From CAITSH01 sp945892985 (GTDB lineage Bacteria > Pseudomonadota > Gammaproteobacteria > Burkholderiales > SG8-39): DNA of 50,868 nucleotides. The translations under genes were made by a program, and so were the position numbers. Shown piece by piece: positions 1 to 6,912 of this stretch. The notes under the pieces were generated by a model. It was not told the origin of the DNA. It saw only the letters and a program-made list of their open reading frames with translations, and did not search any database. Location: the NCBI GenBank assembly GCA_945892985.1, contig CAMDDU010000028.1, positions 1 through 50,868 of the forward strand. The letters are read 5' to 3'. Each line of letters starts with the position of its first letter. The first letter of the stretch is position 1.

Positions 1-2
1 TC

Positions 3-632
3 GACGCGATCCGCGAAGCATTGTCGTGGCTTGGAAGATGTCAGCGAGAGCAGGCAGGTCACTCGATGCATCTGGTGTTCAAGTTCACACCCGAGGTCGA
101 TTCCCAGGCAACGCTCAAGCTCAAGGTCGAGATCAACACCCGGGAGCACGCGAACCTGCTCGGCATCAAGCGGTATCCCTTTGCATTCGAAAATGAATGG
201 TACCGAGGAAAGACCGAGATCGCGTCTTTCGAGCCCGAGGAGCTGTTCGGTACGAAGCTGCGCGCGTTGCTGCAGCGACGCGCGAGCCGCGACCTGTTCG
301 ATTTGCATCAGGGACTGGAGCAACTTCCGCTGGCCCCGGAAAAGGTCATCGCATGCTTTGACCACTATCTGGCACTGGAAGGCAAGCCGATCACGCGCGC
401 GATGGCCGAGCAGCGCATGCTTGAAAAACTTACCCGGAGCCTGACCGAGGACATCACGCCGCTGCTACCGGCGGGTATTCGCTTCGAAGAGGCGGATGCA
501 ATCCATGCGTTCGAGCGGGTTTGGACCGAGCTGATTGCGAAAATTGGCGGCGAGGGGTGGAAACTCTCGGAATCGGTGCTCGAAGAATTGCGCGTAAAGC
601 GATTTCCGGGACTTCTGGCGTCACGGGATTAG
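3..632 (+). CDS. AbiEii-type nucleotidyltransferase, 3' part (5' end outside window)
   Basis: This reading frame is open back to the first bases of the window, so the gene is cut by the window edge and only its C-terminal part is seen. The motif LFGTKLRALLQRRASRDLFDL is typical of the AbiEii/AbiGii nucleotidyltransferase-like toxin family (type IV toxin-antitoxin and abortive infection systems), where the toxin acts by nucleotide transfer and is countered by an AbiEi-type antitoxin. The N-terminal GS-x10-D catalytic motif and any antitoxin gene would lie upstream of base 1 and cannot be seen. The family call rests on the conserved C-terminal KLRAL..R...RDLFDL block. It is the first of two toxin-type genes in the accessory patch at the left end. 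Confidence 0.75.
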   Translation, partial: DAIREALSWLGRCQREQAGHSMHLVFKFTPEVDSQATLKLKVEINTREHANLLGIKRYPFAFENEWYRGKTEIASFEPEELFGTKLRALLQRRASRDLFDLHQGLEQLPLAPEKVIACFDHYLALEGKPITRAMAEQRMLEKLTRSLTEDITPLLPAGIRFEEADAIHAFERVWTELIAKIGGEGWKLSESVLEELRVKRFPGLLASRD

Positions 633-661
633 TAGCGGTGCGCGTGATCATAGCCGCTACT
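631..661. terminator. 8-bp inverted repeat overlapping the abiEii-like stop codon
   Basis: AGTAGCGG (631-638) pairs perfectly with CCGCTACT (654-661). It starts inside the stop codon of the AbiEii-like gene. There is no clear T-run after it, so termination is only a guess. Confidence 0.3.
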
Positions 662-746
662 GATTTCAGATACTAGTGCACAGGCGATAATGTATTTGGA
701 GGATGGCTCACCTACGAACATTTGCGGTGGGAATGGAATCGCCACC

Positions 747-919
747 GATAGATAGCAATAGATACTGAACGATCACAGGATGAGAAAAACGTTGCCAGCG
801 ATAGGTACCGATAGGTACCGATAGACCCCGACCGATCCGGAAGGGGTACATGCAACAGGCTGTCGATAGTCTGCGATAAGTGCCGATAGATGCTGAATGC
901 TGATTTCGGGTATCAGATG
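747..919 (+). repeat. Direct repeat, copy 1, with 10-bp-phased GATAG units
   Basis: This copy matches 1951-2113 in the same orientation over most of its length; the best aligned core is 766-919 against 1970-2113. GATA pentamers recur at exact 10-bp steps: GATAG at 751 and GATAC at 761; GATAG at 800, 810 and 820; GATAG 865, GATAA 875, GATAG 885. Copy 1 carries one extra whole 10-bp unit (GATAGGTACC) compared with copy 2, which accounts for the length difference of the core. No convincing gene lies in it. The two copies flank the toxin-antitoxin pair. Confidence 0.85.
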
Positions 920-1211
920 CAAATGACGGTAGATCTGACGGTAGAAATGCTGCTCACTGAAAAAAGTGCTATACGTGACACCGGTTTGCAAGCGCCGTTG
1001 ATGATCGAGTGGGAATAGGGTGAAAATATAGTAATAACAATGTATTACCGAATGTATTTTATGTAATTAATGAAGTCTGATGGGGCGGTTTTGAATCGAT
1101 CGGACGCTAAGGTGTTGACAGCAGATGATACAAAACCTCGGACAAGGTTTCAGATTAGCCGAGGATTTGTGTCGCGTGGTTCGCGCGGCATCGTCAAGGT
1201 CATGCCAGGAA
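920..1211. other. Non-coding stretch with two short outer repeats
   Basis: No gene is supported here. GACGGTAGAAATG at 937-949 recurs at 2269-2281, and CGAGTGGGAATAGGG at 1006-1020 recurs at 2352-2366, so the similarity between the two flanks of the toxin-antitoxin pair goes beyond the main direct repeat. Positions 1022-1070 are AT-rich. CCTCGG (1136-1141) and CCGAGG (1159-1164) form an inverted repeat upstream of the toxin promoter. Confidence 0.6.
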
Positions 1212-1240
1212 GTGACATAAGTAGGACGTGGTGCTACACT
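1212..1240 (+). promoter_or_regulatory. Putative promoter of the toxin-antitoxin pair
   Basis: GTGACA (1212-1217) and TACACT (1235-1240) are separated by exactly 17 bp and resemble -35 and -10 boxes. Transcription would begin at about 1247, which makes the ATG at 1246 awkward and leaves the in-frame TTG at 1261 as an alternative start. Confidence 0.45.
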
Positions 1241-1253
1241 TCGGCATGCCGAA
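1240..1253. promoter_or_regulatory. 14-bp perfect palindrome, candidate antitoxin operator
   Basis: TTCGGCATGCCGAA is a perfect palindrome that begins in the -10 box and covers the expected transcription start and the ATG at 1246. HTH antitoxins usually bind such a site to repress their own operon; that role is inferred here from position. Confidence 0.5.
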
Positions 1254-1617
1254 AAAACCTTTGACGCGAACTTTCAAGACGGCTTGGTTCAGCAAGGCGG
1301 CGAGGAAGGCGCGCATCGGCGATCTGGCATTGATTGCGTTGATTCACGAGGTCATGCAGGGGCAGGCTGACGATCTGGGCGGAGGCGTGTTCAAAAAACG
1401 GCTGAACAAGAACATGTACCGCTCGATCGTCTTGTCAAAGGGCGGGCGGCATTGGATCTTTGCGTATCTGTTCGCAAAGAAGGATCGGGCCAACATCGAT
1501 GGCGATGAGCTTGCTGATTTCAAAAAGCTGGCGCAGGCGTTTGGCCGCATGACGGACTCCGAGTTGGTGTCCGCGCTGAGTCAGGGCGACTTACTGGAGC
1601 TATGCGATGAAGAGTAA
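1246..1617 (+). CDS. RelE-family type II toxin (DUF1044-like)
   Basis: A protein of about 123 residues of the RelE-like toxin family found next to NadS-type HTH antitoxins. Family features are the start RTFKTAWFSKAARKARIGD, a DLGGGVFKKRL block, the core WIFAYLFAKKDRANID and a C-terminal ELADFKKLA segment. Such toxins are usually ribosome-associated or free mRNA interferases; the activity is known for the wider family and not visible here. The start is uncertain: ATG 1246 lies on the putative transcription start, GTG/ATG further up would fall in the promoter, and TTG 1261 would give a protein beginning with TRTFKT, as in relatives. It overlaps the antitoxin gene by 11 nt, and toxin-first order fits the HigBA-like arrangement. 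Confidence 0.8.
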   Translation: MPKKPLTRTFKTAWFSKAARKARIGDLALIALIHEVMQGQADDLGGGVFKKRLNKNMYRSIVLSKGGRHWIFAYLFAKKDRANIDGDELADFKKLAQAFGRMTDSELVSALSQGDLLELCDEE

Positions 1618-1930
1618 AGCCAAGTTCAAGAGCGACGCCTTCGAGGCGATCCACAGCGCAGCCCGAGGGCTGCATCGTGCCGGGACCATCGACAAGGCGA
1701 CCATGCGCGAATTTGACGAATCGTGCCTCACTGCGCCGTCGGCGATCCCTCCTAAAGAGATCAAGCGAATCCGCGAGGGGGCGCATGTCAGTCAACCTGT
1801 CTTCGCGCGCTATCTGAACACCAGCGAGTCCACGGTGCAGAAGTGGGAGGCCGGCACCAAGCGGCCCAGCGGCATGGCGCTCAAGCTGCTGGCGGTGGTC
1901 GAGAAGCACGGTCTCAAAGTGCTGGCTTGA
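1607..1930 (+). CDS. HTH (XRE/NadS-like) antitoxin
   Basis: A protein of 107 residues with a C-terminal helix-turn-helix: IKRIREGAHVSQPVFARYLNTSESTVQKWEAGTKRP is the cro/C1-type fold (about residues 50-90), followed by a short LKLLAVVEKHGL helix. It starts inside the toxin gene and is most likely translated with it. By family it should bind the toxin through its N-terminal part and the operon operator through the HTH; the palindrome at 1240-1253 is the obvious candidate site. The gene ends 20 bp before the second copy of the direct repeat, so the pair sits as a cassette between the two copies. Confidence 0.85.
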   Translation: MKSKAKFKSDAFEAIHSAARGLHRAGTIDKATMREFDESCLTAPSAIPPKEIKRIREGAHVSQPVFARYLNTSESTVQKWEAGTKRPSGMALKLLAVVEKHGLKVLA

Positions 1931-1950
1931 GATCGATGCCATTTGCTATC

Positions 1951-2113
1951 AATAGGTAGCGATAGGTACTGAACGATCACAGGATGAGAAAAACGTTGCC
2001 AGCGATAGGTACCGATAGATCCCGACCGATCCTGAAGGGTTACATGCATCGGGCTGTCGATAGTCTGCGATACGTGCCGATAGATGCTGAATGCTAATTT
2101 TGGGTATCAGATG
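1951..2113 (+). repeat. Direct repeat, copy 2, with 10-bp-phased GATAG units
   Basis: Second copy of the repeat at 747-919, same orientation. The phased pattern is kept: AATAG 1951 and GATAG 1961; GATAG 2004 and 2014; GATAG 2059, GATAC 2069, GATAG 2079. Scattered substitutions separate the two copies, so the duplication is not recent, yet the spacing of the pentamers is unchanged except for one missing 10-bp unit. Confidence 0.85.
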
Positions 2114-2137
2114 GCATTTGCGGCAAAAATAGAGATT

Positions 2138-2221
2138 TGCCCCGCAGACCTGGACTCGAACCAGAGACCTGATTAACAGTCCGGCTAGATTTGATGGCGA
2201 TCATTGGCGAACTATCAGGTA
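2138..2221 (-). pseudogene. Decayed tRNA-Asn-like sequence
   Basis: Read on the minus strand, 2184 to 2138 gives an anticodon region GGACTGTTAATC (anticodon GTT), then AGGTCTCTGG, an intact T arm (CTGG-TTCGAGT-CCAG) and a degenerate 3' end. It is nearly identical to the anticodon-to-T-arm part of the intact tRNA-Asn at 49529-49604, with a 2-nt deletion and one substitution. Further up, CCTGATAG (about 2219-2212) resembles the tRNA 5' end but the D arm is lost and the acceptor stem does not pair. It looks like a remnant left by integration at a tRNA-Asn gene or a decayed tRNA copy. Confidence 0.65.
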
Positions 2222-2379
2222 CGTCAAAACCCTAGTGTAGAATTCTTAGCATGAACACATGCAAAATAGACGGTAGAAATGGCGGTATCCGCCACTCCAT
2301 TAGAACCCTAGATCAAGCATTGGCGCCATTCTATGGGCTGCTGTTGACAACCGAGTGGGAATAGGGCGCGTTACCGACC
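2222..2379. other. Non-coding stretch before tadA
   Basis: Holds the outer repeats GACGGTAGAAATG (2269-2281) and CGAGTGGGAATAGGG (2352-2366), and a small hairpin TGGCGG-TAT-CCGCCA (2280-2294). No open frame of note. With the pseudo-tRNA and repeat copy 2 it makes up the gene-free stretch 1931-2379. Confidence 0.5.
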
Positions 2380-2853
2380 ATGGTGAACTGCGATTGCAAT
2401 AGTGCGATGATGCGCGAAGCCCTTGAGCTTGCCGCAAAGGCGGGTGCCGTTGGCGAGGTACCAGTAGGCGCCGTCGTGGTGAAAGACGGCGTCATCGTCG
2501 GACGCGGCTCGAACCAACCCATTGGGGGGCACGACCCTAGCGGCCACGCAGAAATACTGGCGCTGCGTGATGCGGCCCGTAAGCTTGGCAATTACCGGCT
2601 GCCCGGGTGCACGCTCTATGTGACGCTTGAGCCCTGTGTCATGTGCGCCGGGGCAATCATGCACGCACGCATTGCACGCGTGGTCTTCGGCGCAAGTGAC
2701 CCCAAAACCGGCGCCTGCGGCAGCGTTGTCAATATATTTGCCGAGCCGCGCCTCAACCACCACTGCACCGTTACCGGCGGACTGATGGCCGAAGAATGCG
2801 GCGGCCTCTTATCGGAATTTTTTGTCGCAAGGCGCAGTCATGCCGCGAATTGA
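2380..2853 (+). CDS. tadA: tRNA-specific adenosine deaminase TadA
   Basis: TadA converts adenosine 34 of tRNA-Arg(ACG) to inosine in the cytoplasm. The 157-residue protein has the cytidine/deoxycytidylate deaminase zinc motif: H56-A-E58 and P85-C86-x2-C89, with E58 as proton shuttle and H56, C86 and C89 as zinc ligands. GNYRLPGCTLYVTLEPC and IARVVFGASDPKTGACGS are typical TadA stretches. ATG 2380 is used as start; an ATG pair at 2407-2412 would also give a family-like N-terminus (MREALELA), and no strong ribosome binding site decides it. The next gene starts inside its 3' end, which implies co-translation. Confidence 0.93.
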   Translation: MVNCDCNSAMMREALELAAKAGAVGEVPVGAVVVKDGVIVGRGSNQPIGGHDPSGHAEILALRDAARKLGNYRLPGCTLYVTLEPCVMCAGAIMHARIARVVFGASDPKTGACGSVVNIFAEPRLNHHCTVTGGLMAEECGGLLSEFFVARRSHAAN

Positions 2854-3322
2854 GATTTCCATTCCGGCGCAGACCTTGACGTTGCGCGAGGCCGATGGTG
2901 CATCGCCCAAGACCTACCGTATTTCCACCGCCAGCAAGGGCGCGGGCGAGGTGTACGGCAGCTTCTGCACGCCACGCGGGCAACACATCGTGCGCGCTAA
3001 AATCGGTGCGGGCCAGCCTGTCAATACGGTGTTTGTGCGACGCCGCCCGACCGGTGAAATATGGACGCCGGAGCTGGGAGCGCAGTTTCCGGGGCGCGAC
3101 TGGATACTGACGCGCATCCTGTGGCTCTCAGGTTGCGAGGTCGGCTTTAACCGACTGGGCAAGGTGGACACCATGCGGCGCTACATCTACATCCACGGCA
3201 GTCCCGACACGGTGACCATGGGCACGCCGGGATCGATTGGCTGCGTACGCATGCGCAACCAGGACTTGCTCGAACTCTTTGACCGCGTTGCGCCGGGAAC
3301 TCCGGTAGCGATCGCCGGCTAA
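2840..3322 (+). CDS. L,D-transpeptidase (YkuD domain), short form
   Basis: A 160-residue protein with the YkuD catalytic signature: H119-G-S near IYIHG and GSIGC135VRM, where C135 would be the nucleophile. L,D-transpeptidases make 3-3 cross-links in peptidoglycan or attach proteins to it, in the periplasm. The odd point is that no signal peptide or membrane segment is visible: from ATG 2840 the protein begins MPRIEISIPAQTLTLRE, straight into the domain. The upstream in-frame start at 2822 does not add a signal sequence. It overlaps tadA by 14 nt. Either export is by an unrecognised route or the enzyme has a different role. Confidence 0.85.
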   Translation: MPRIEISIPAQTLTLREADGASPKTYRISTASKGAGEVYGSFCTPRGQHIVRAKIGAGQPVNTVFVRRRPTGEIWTPELGAQFPGRDWILTRILWLSGCEVGFNRLGKVDTMRRYIYIHGSPDTVTMGTPGSIGCVRMRNQDLLELFDRVAPGTPVAIAG

Positions 3323-3364
3323 GCCGGTTCCGTCACCTGACTGAGGCCCCGCTGGTCGGACAAT

Positions 3365-3399
3365 GGCTGGAAACCCGCACGGGGCGGTCATTTCCAGCC
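3365..3399. terminator. Hairpin between convergent genes
   Basis: GGCTGGAAA (3365-3373) pairs with TTTCCAGCC (3391-3399) across a 17-nt loop, between the L,D-transpeptidase gene and mtnA, which converge here. There is no long T-run. Its GCTGGAAA arm resembles the strong terminator after rne. Confidence 0.45.
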
Positions 3400-3425
3400 T
3401 ATGGCATCGCTGAAAACAGCGTGAT

Positions 3426-4433
3426 TCAGTGCCCGATGATCTGCGCCACCCGCGCCGTATCCGGCGCGTTGATGATGCCGCGCTCGGTAATCAGTGCGGT
3501 AATCAGCTCGGCTGGGGTGACATCAAAGGCCGGATTGAACACTTCCACGCCGTGCGCGGCCCAGCGATTGCCACCGTGTCCGGTCACTTCATCGGCATGG
3601 CGCTCCTCAATCGGGATGTGGCTGCCGTCGGGAATTGCCAGGTCGAAGGTCGAAACCGGCGCTGCGATATAAAACGGAATGTTGTGGCGTGCCGCCAGCA
3701 CCGCCAGCGTATAGGTGCCGATCTTGTTGGCGGCGTCGCCGTTAGCGGCTACCCGGTCAGCGCCGACGACAATCACGTCAATCTTGCCCTGCTGCATCAG
3801 ATGGCCGGCCATGTTGTCGGTGACCAGGGTGACCGGGATTTTTTCCTGCACCATTTCCCAGGCGGTCAGGCGCGCGCCCTGCAGGTAGGGACGGGTTTCG
3901 TTGGCCACGACCGAAATGAGTTTGCCGGCGTCACGCGCCGAACGAATCACACCCAACGCCGTGCCATGCCCGGCGGTGGCCAGCGCCCCGGCGTTGCAAT
4001 GGGTCATGATGCGCGCGCCGTCAGAGATCAATGCCGCGCCGAAACCGCCCATGGCGCGGTTGATGGCAATGTCTTCGTCGTAAATCGCCAGCGCCTCCTG
4101 CAGGGCAGGGCGACCGGCGTCCATGGCTTCGCGCATGCGTTGCAAGGCCCAGAACAGGTTGACCGCAGTAGGCCGGCTTGCGGCAAGCGCCGCATGCGCG
4201 GCGTCCAGGTTGCCGCCTGCGGCTGCTTCTAGCGCGATGCCAAAGGCGGCTGCGCAGCCTATCGCCGGTGCACCCCTTACCACCATGTCGCGTATCGCGG
4301 CGGCGGTCTCGGCAGCGTTGTGGCAGGAGACATAGACGATTTCATGCGGCAGACGCCGCTGGTCTATGAGTTCAAGACGGCCATCCACCCAGCGCAGGGT
4401 TTGTACTCCAGAAACTTCAGATGACACGTTCAT
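3426..4433 (-). CDS. mtnA: S-methyl-5-thioribose-1-phosphate isomerase
   Basis: MtnA converts 5-methylthioribose 1-phosphate to 5-methylthioribulose 1-phosphate in methionine salvage; related enzymes also accept 5-deoxyribose 1-phosphate. The 335-residue protein carries the catalytic cysteine in THC146NAGALAT and the aspartate in VGAD226RVAANGD with the following NKIGTY block. Start ATG 4433 is chosen because GGGGGAA lies just upstream and the protein then begins MNVSSEVSGVQTLRW, as in relatives; the longer frame to 4502 lacks family sequence. It overlaps the end of the aldolase/dehydrogenase gene by 17 nt and is read after it on one message. No mtnP, mtnB, mtnC or mtnD lies nearby. Confidence 0.93.
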   Translation of the reverse strand: MNVSSEVSGVQTLRWVDGRLELIDQRRLPHEIVYVSCHNAAETAAAIRDMVVRGAPAIGCAAAFGIALEAAAGGNLDAAHAALAASRPTAVNLFWALQRMREAMDAGRPALQEALAIYDEDIAINRAMGGFGAALISDGARIMTHCNAGALATAGHGTALGVIRSARDAGKLISVVANETRPYLQGARLTAWEMVQEKIPVTLVTDNMAGHLMQQGKIDVIVVGADRVAANGDAANKIGTYTLAVLAARHNIPFYIAAPVSTFDLAIPDGSHIPIEERHADEVTGHGGNRWAAHGVEVFNPAFDVTPAELITALITERGIINAPDTARVAQIIGH

Positions 4434-6390
4434 TTCCCCCATCAACCGGGAGTTGCGCACCGGTGGTCTTGGCGAACAGCGGGCCGCACATTTCCGCCGC
4501 AAGCTCTGCGACGTCCCGGCTGGTCACTTCCGTTTTCAGCACGTTGTTGGTTTTGTAATCGTGCACGCTCATGCCGTAATAGCGGGCGCGCTGCTCTAGC
4601 ACCGCGTCCGTCCACAATGCGGTGTCAAACACGGCGTTGGGATGCAGCGTATTGATGCGAATGCCATCGGCGCCCCACTCGAGTGCAGCTACACGCACCA
4701 ATTGTGTCAAGGCAGCCTTGGATGCCGAATAGGCCGCGGCCCCCGGACCGGGGGCGGGAACGTTCTTGGAGCCGATCACCACAACGCGTCCGCCGCGCGG
4801 GGCGAGCTTGAGATACGGGTGACAGGCGCGCATCAGGAACAGGTTTCCGTCAAGATTGATGCTCATCACCCGGCGCCACTCGTCGCTTTGCAGTTCCTCT
4901 ATCTTGCGGTTGGCTGAGAATATCCCCGCGTTGAGAACGAGCATGTCAACGCCACCAAAGGTCGCGATGGCACGATACAAGGCCGCGTGGATTTGCGCCT
5001 CATCGGTTACATCGCATACCAGGCCCAGATAATCGGTGCGCGCCCAGGCGGTGCGCACCTCGGGATTGATGTCGAGTGCAACGACCACAGCCCCGCGCTC
5101 GAGCAGCGAAGCAACGCACGCTTTGCCTATGCCCGAGGCCGTGCCGGTGACAACCGCGACTTCGCCTGAAAAAACCGGGGGCTTGCCCGACTTGCGTAAC
5201 TTGGCCTGTTCAAGGTCCCAGTACTCAAGCTCGAAAATATCGCGTGCGGGAAGCGCGCGGTAGCCGCCCAGCGAATTGGCGCGCAGCATGACGTCGATGG
5301 TGTGCTCGTACAAATCCTCGACGATTGCGGCGTCCTTGGCACTGCGCCCGACCACGGCCATGCCGAAGGCTTGGTCTATCACCACGCGTGGTGCAGGATC
5401 CAGCATGGCCTTGCCTTCCTTGGCCTGCGGCTCGTGTAACGCAAAATAGGCCTTGTAGTCGCGCGCGTAGGCATCGACATCGGTACCCAGCATCGGCAGG
5501 CGCTTGGTGCGTATGACGTGATCCGGGGTGATCGGCCCCTGCGCGCACATCGCCGCCACCGCAGGGTGCCGGGCGAACGCGTGGGTTCTTGTATTGGAGC
5601 AAGTCTTCAGGATCATCGGGCCGCCTGCCGTCCGGGAAATAGCCTGGCGAAGTTCGGCCTGTGCCTTCGGGTCGAATCGCGGCGTGGTGCCGACCGGTGC
5701 CTGAGCCGCGTCCTGCGCGCGATGTTTTGCAAGATACGCCTCGGCACGTGCCACCAGCTCGATCATACGTTCATAGGATTCGCGCGCTGTTTCACCAAAA
5801 GAAAATATGCCGTGTTGCAAGAGCACCATGCCTATGGTTTGTGCGCCCGATTCGCGCGGAAAGGCCTTGGCGCAATATTGCGCCAGGTCAAAGCCGGGCA
5901 TCAGGTAGGGAATCACGACGACGCTGTCACCGTAAATCTCCCGGATACGCGCTTCACCGTCCGCCGTATCGCTCACAGCAAGCACCGCGTCCGCATGCGT
6001 ATGGTCTACGTATTTGAAGGGCAGGCAAGCGTGCAAAATCGTCTCAACCGAGGGCGCCGGCGCGGACGCCCGCAACAAATGGGTGGCCATTTCATTGACC
6101 ATTTGCGGATCAGACAGCGCATCAAGCCCGGCGAGGCGCTGCAGATGCGCGAGGCGCGCCGGCGCAAAACCCGCCTCCTCAATGGTTTCCAGATCCCAAC
6201 CGCTGCCCTTGATATGAAGAATCGCCTCATCTTCACCGAACAGATTCCGGTGAAGCATTTTTACGGAGGTATTCCCGCCGCCATGCATTACCAGCGACTT
6301 GTCGCGCCCGAGCAAGCGCGAGGTGTACACCCGAAGCCCCAGATCGCCGGAAAAGCCCGCCGCCTCGCTGTCACTCCATAAACTCTGCAT
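4417..6390 (-). CDS. Bifunctional class II aldolase / short-chain dehydrogenase
   Basis: A 657-residue fusion. The N-terminal part (to about 400) is a class II sugar-phosphate aldolase with GGGNTS (38-42), metal-binding H130-T-H132 and H193 in LLQHGIFS. The C-terminal part (about 408-657) is a short-chain dehydrogenase with TGTASGIG (415-422), NAG (487-489) and the catalytic Y554-SAS-K558. This layout matches the rhamnulose-1-phosphate aldolase/lactaldehyde dehydrogenase (RhaEW) family. Here it is followed, with overlap, by mtnA, and no rhamnose isomerase or kinase is present. I therefore infer that it may cleave 5-methylthioribulose or 5-deoxyribulose 1-phosphate to DHAP plus an aldehyde, with the fused domain reducing or oxidising the aldehyde. 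The domain assignment is firm, the substrate is not. Confidence 0.9.
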   Translation of the reverse strand: MQSLWSDSEAAGFSGDLGLRVYTSRLLGRDKSLVMHGGGNTSVKMLHRNLFGEDEAILHIKGSGWDLETIEEAGFAPARLAHLQRLAGLDALSDPQMVNEMATHLLRASAPAPSVETILHACLPFKYVDHTHADAVLAVSDTADGEARIREIYGDSVVVIPYLMPGFDLAQYCAKAFPRESGAQTIGMVLLQHGIFSFGETARESYERMIELVARAEAYLAKHRAQDAAQAPVGTTPRFDPKAQAELRQAISRTAGGPMILKTCSNTRTHAFARHPAVAAMCAQGPITPDHVIRTKRLPMLGTDVDAYARDYKAYFALHEPQAKEGKAMLDPAPRVVIDQAFGMAVVGRSAKDAAIVEDLYEHTIDVMLRANSLGGYRALPARDIFELEYWDLEQAKLRKSGKPPVFSGEVAVVTGTASGIGKACVASLLERGAVVVALDINPEVRTAWARTDYLGLVCDVTDEAQIHAALYRAIATFGGVDMLVLNAGIFSANRKIEELQSDEWRRVMSINLDGNLFLMRACHPYLKLAPRGGRVVVIGSKNVPAPGPGAAAYSASKAALTQLVRVAALEWGADGIRINTLHPNAVFDTALWTDAVLEQRARYYGMSVHDYKTNNVLKTEVTSRDVAELAAEMCGPLFAKTTGAQLPVDGGNERVI

Positions 6391-6435
6391 CGCCGCAAAC
6401 CCTTAAAATGATGCGGCATTATAACGTTCGACACC

Positions 6436-6912
6436 ATGAATCCTTCCTCGCATCAATACACCGTCCACATTCTCGCCTGGGAGGAGGCCGCCGTGTTCGC
6501 TCGGCCCTTGCGAGAAACCGTGTTCGTTCACGAGCAGGGGGTGCGCATTGAAGAGGAATGGGACGAATGGGACGCTGTTTCCGATCACGCCATCGCCTTT
6601 GGCGCGTCGGGGCTGGCCGTCGGGACCGGCCGATTGCTGCCGCCGGAGGAACCGGCAAGGCCGGGCGAGGCAAGGATAAGCCGGATGGCGGTACTAAAAG
6701 AATCGCGGGGGAACGGTGCGGGCATGGCCTTGCTTGATGCCCTGGTCGCGTTGGCCGCAGCGCGCGGGCTTAAGACCCTGGTGCTGCACGCACAAACCCA
6801 GGCGCTGGGGTTTTACCAGCGCTGCAGCTTTGTCGCCGAGGGGCCGGAATTTATCGAGGCGAATATCCCGCACTTTACGATGCGACGGGTACTGGTGAGT
6901 CCCCGGGTTTGA
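6436..6912 (+). CDS. GNAT-family N-acetyltransferase
   Basis: A 158-residue acetyl-CoA-dependent acetyltransferase of the GNAT fold, nearest in style to the ElaA-like group (FVHEQGVRIEEEWDEWDA near residues 32-50). The acetyl-CoA binding motif A is ISRMAVLKESRGNGAGMALLDAL (about 76-98, with the R-x2-G-x-G/A loop), followed by LVLHAQTQALGFYQRCSFVAEG, the usual C-terminal strand and helix. The substrate cannot be read from the sequence. It is divergent from the aldolase gene (46 bp between starts) and its 3' end overlaps the convergent NRDE gene by 38 nt. Confidence 0.85.
   Translation: MNPSSHQYTVHILAWEEAAVFARPLRETVFVHEQGVRIEEEWDEWDAVSDHAIAFGASGLAVGTGRLLPPEEPARPGEARISRMAVLKESRGNGAGMALLDALVALAAARGLKTLVLHAQTQALGFYQRCSFVAEGPEFIEANIPHFTMRRVLVSPRV

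Noticed and set aside
773..991. 72-residue minus-strand frame over repeat copy 1
   Set aside because: Its counterpart over copy 2 is in a different frame and length, so the repeat is not conserved as coding sequence.
1115..1120. Perfect TTGACA as the toxin-antitoxin promoter
   Set aside because: No acceptable -10 box lies 16-18 bp downstream; GTGACA-N17-TACACT at 1212-1240 fits better.
747..2113. GATAG repeats as a CRISPR array
   Set aside because: The units are 5-10 bp with no spacers of 25-40 bp and no cas genes.
3429..4232. 267-residue open frame on the plus strand
   Set aside because: It is antisense to mtnA, which has full family motifs; its translation has no recognisable domain and mirrors mtnA codon use.
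5518..6381. 287-residue open frame on the plus strand
   Set aside because: Antisense to the aldolase/dehydrogenase gene and rich in Arg/His as expected for a shadow frame.
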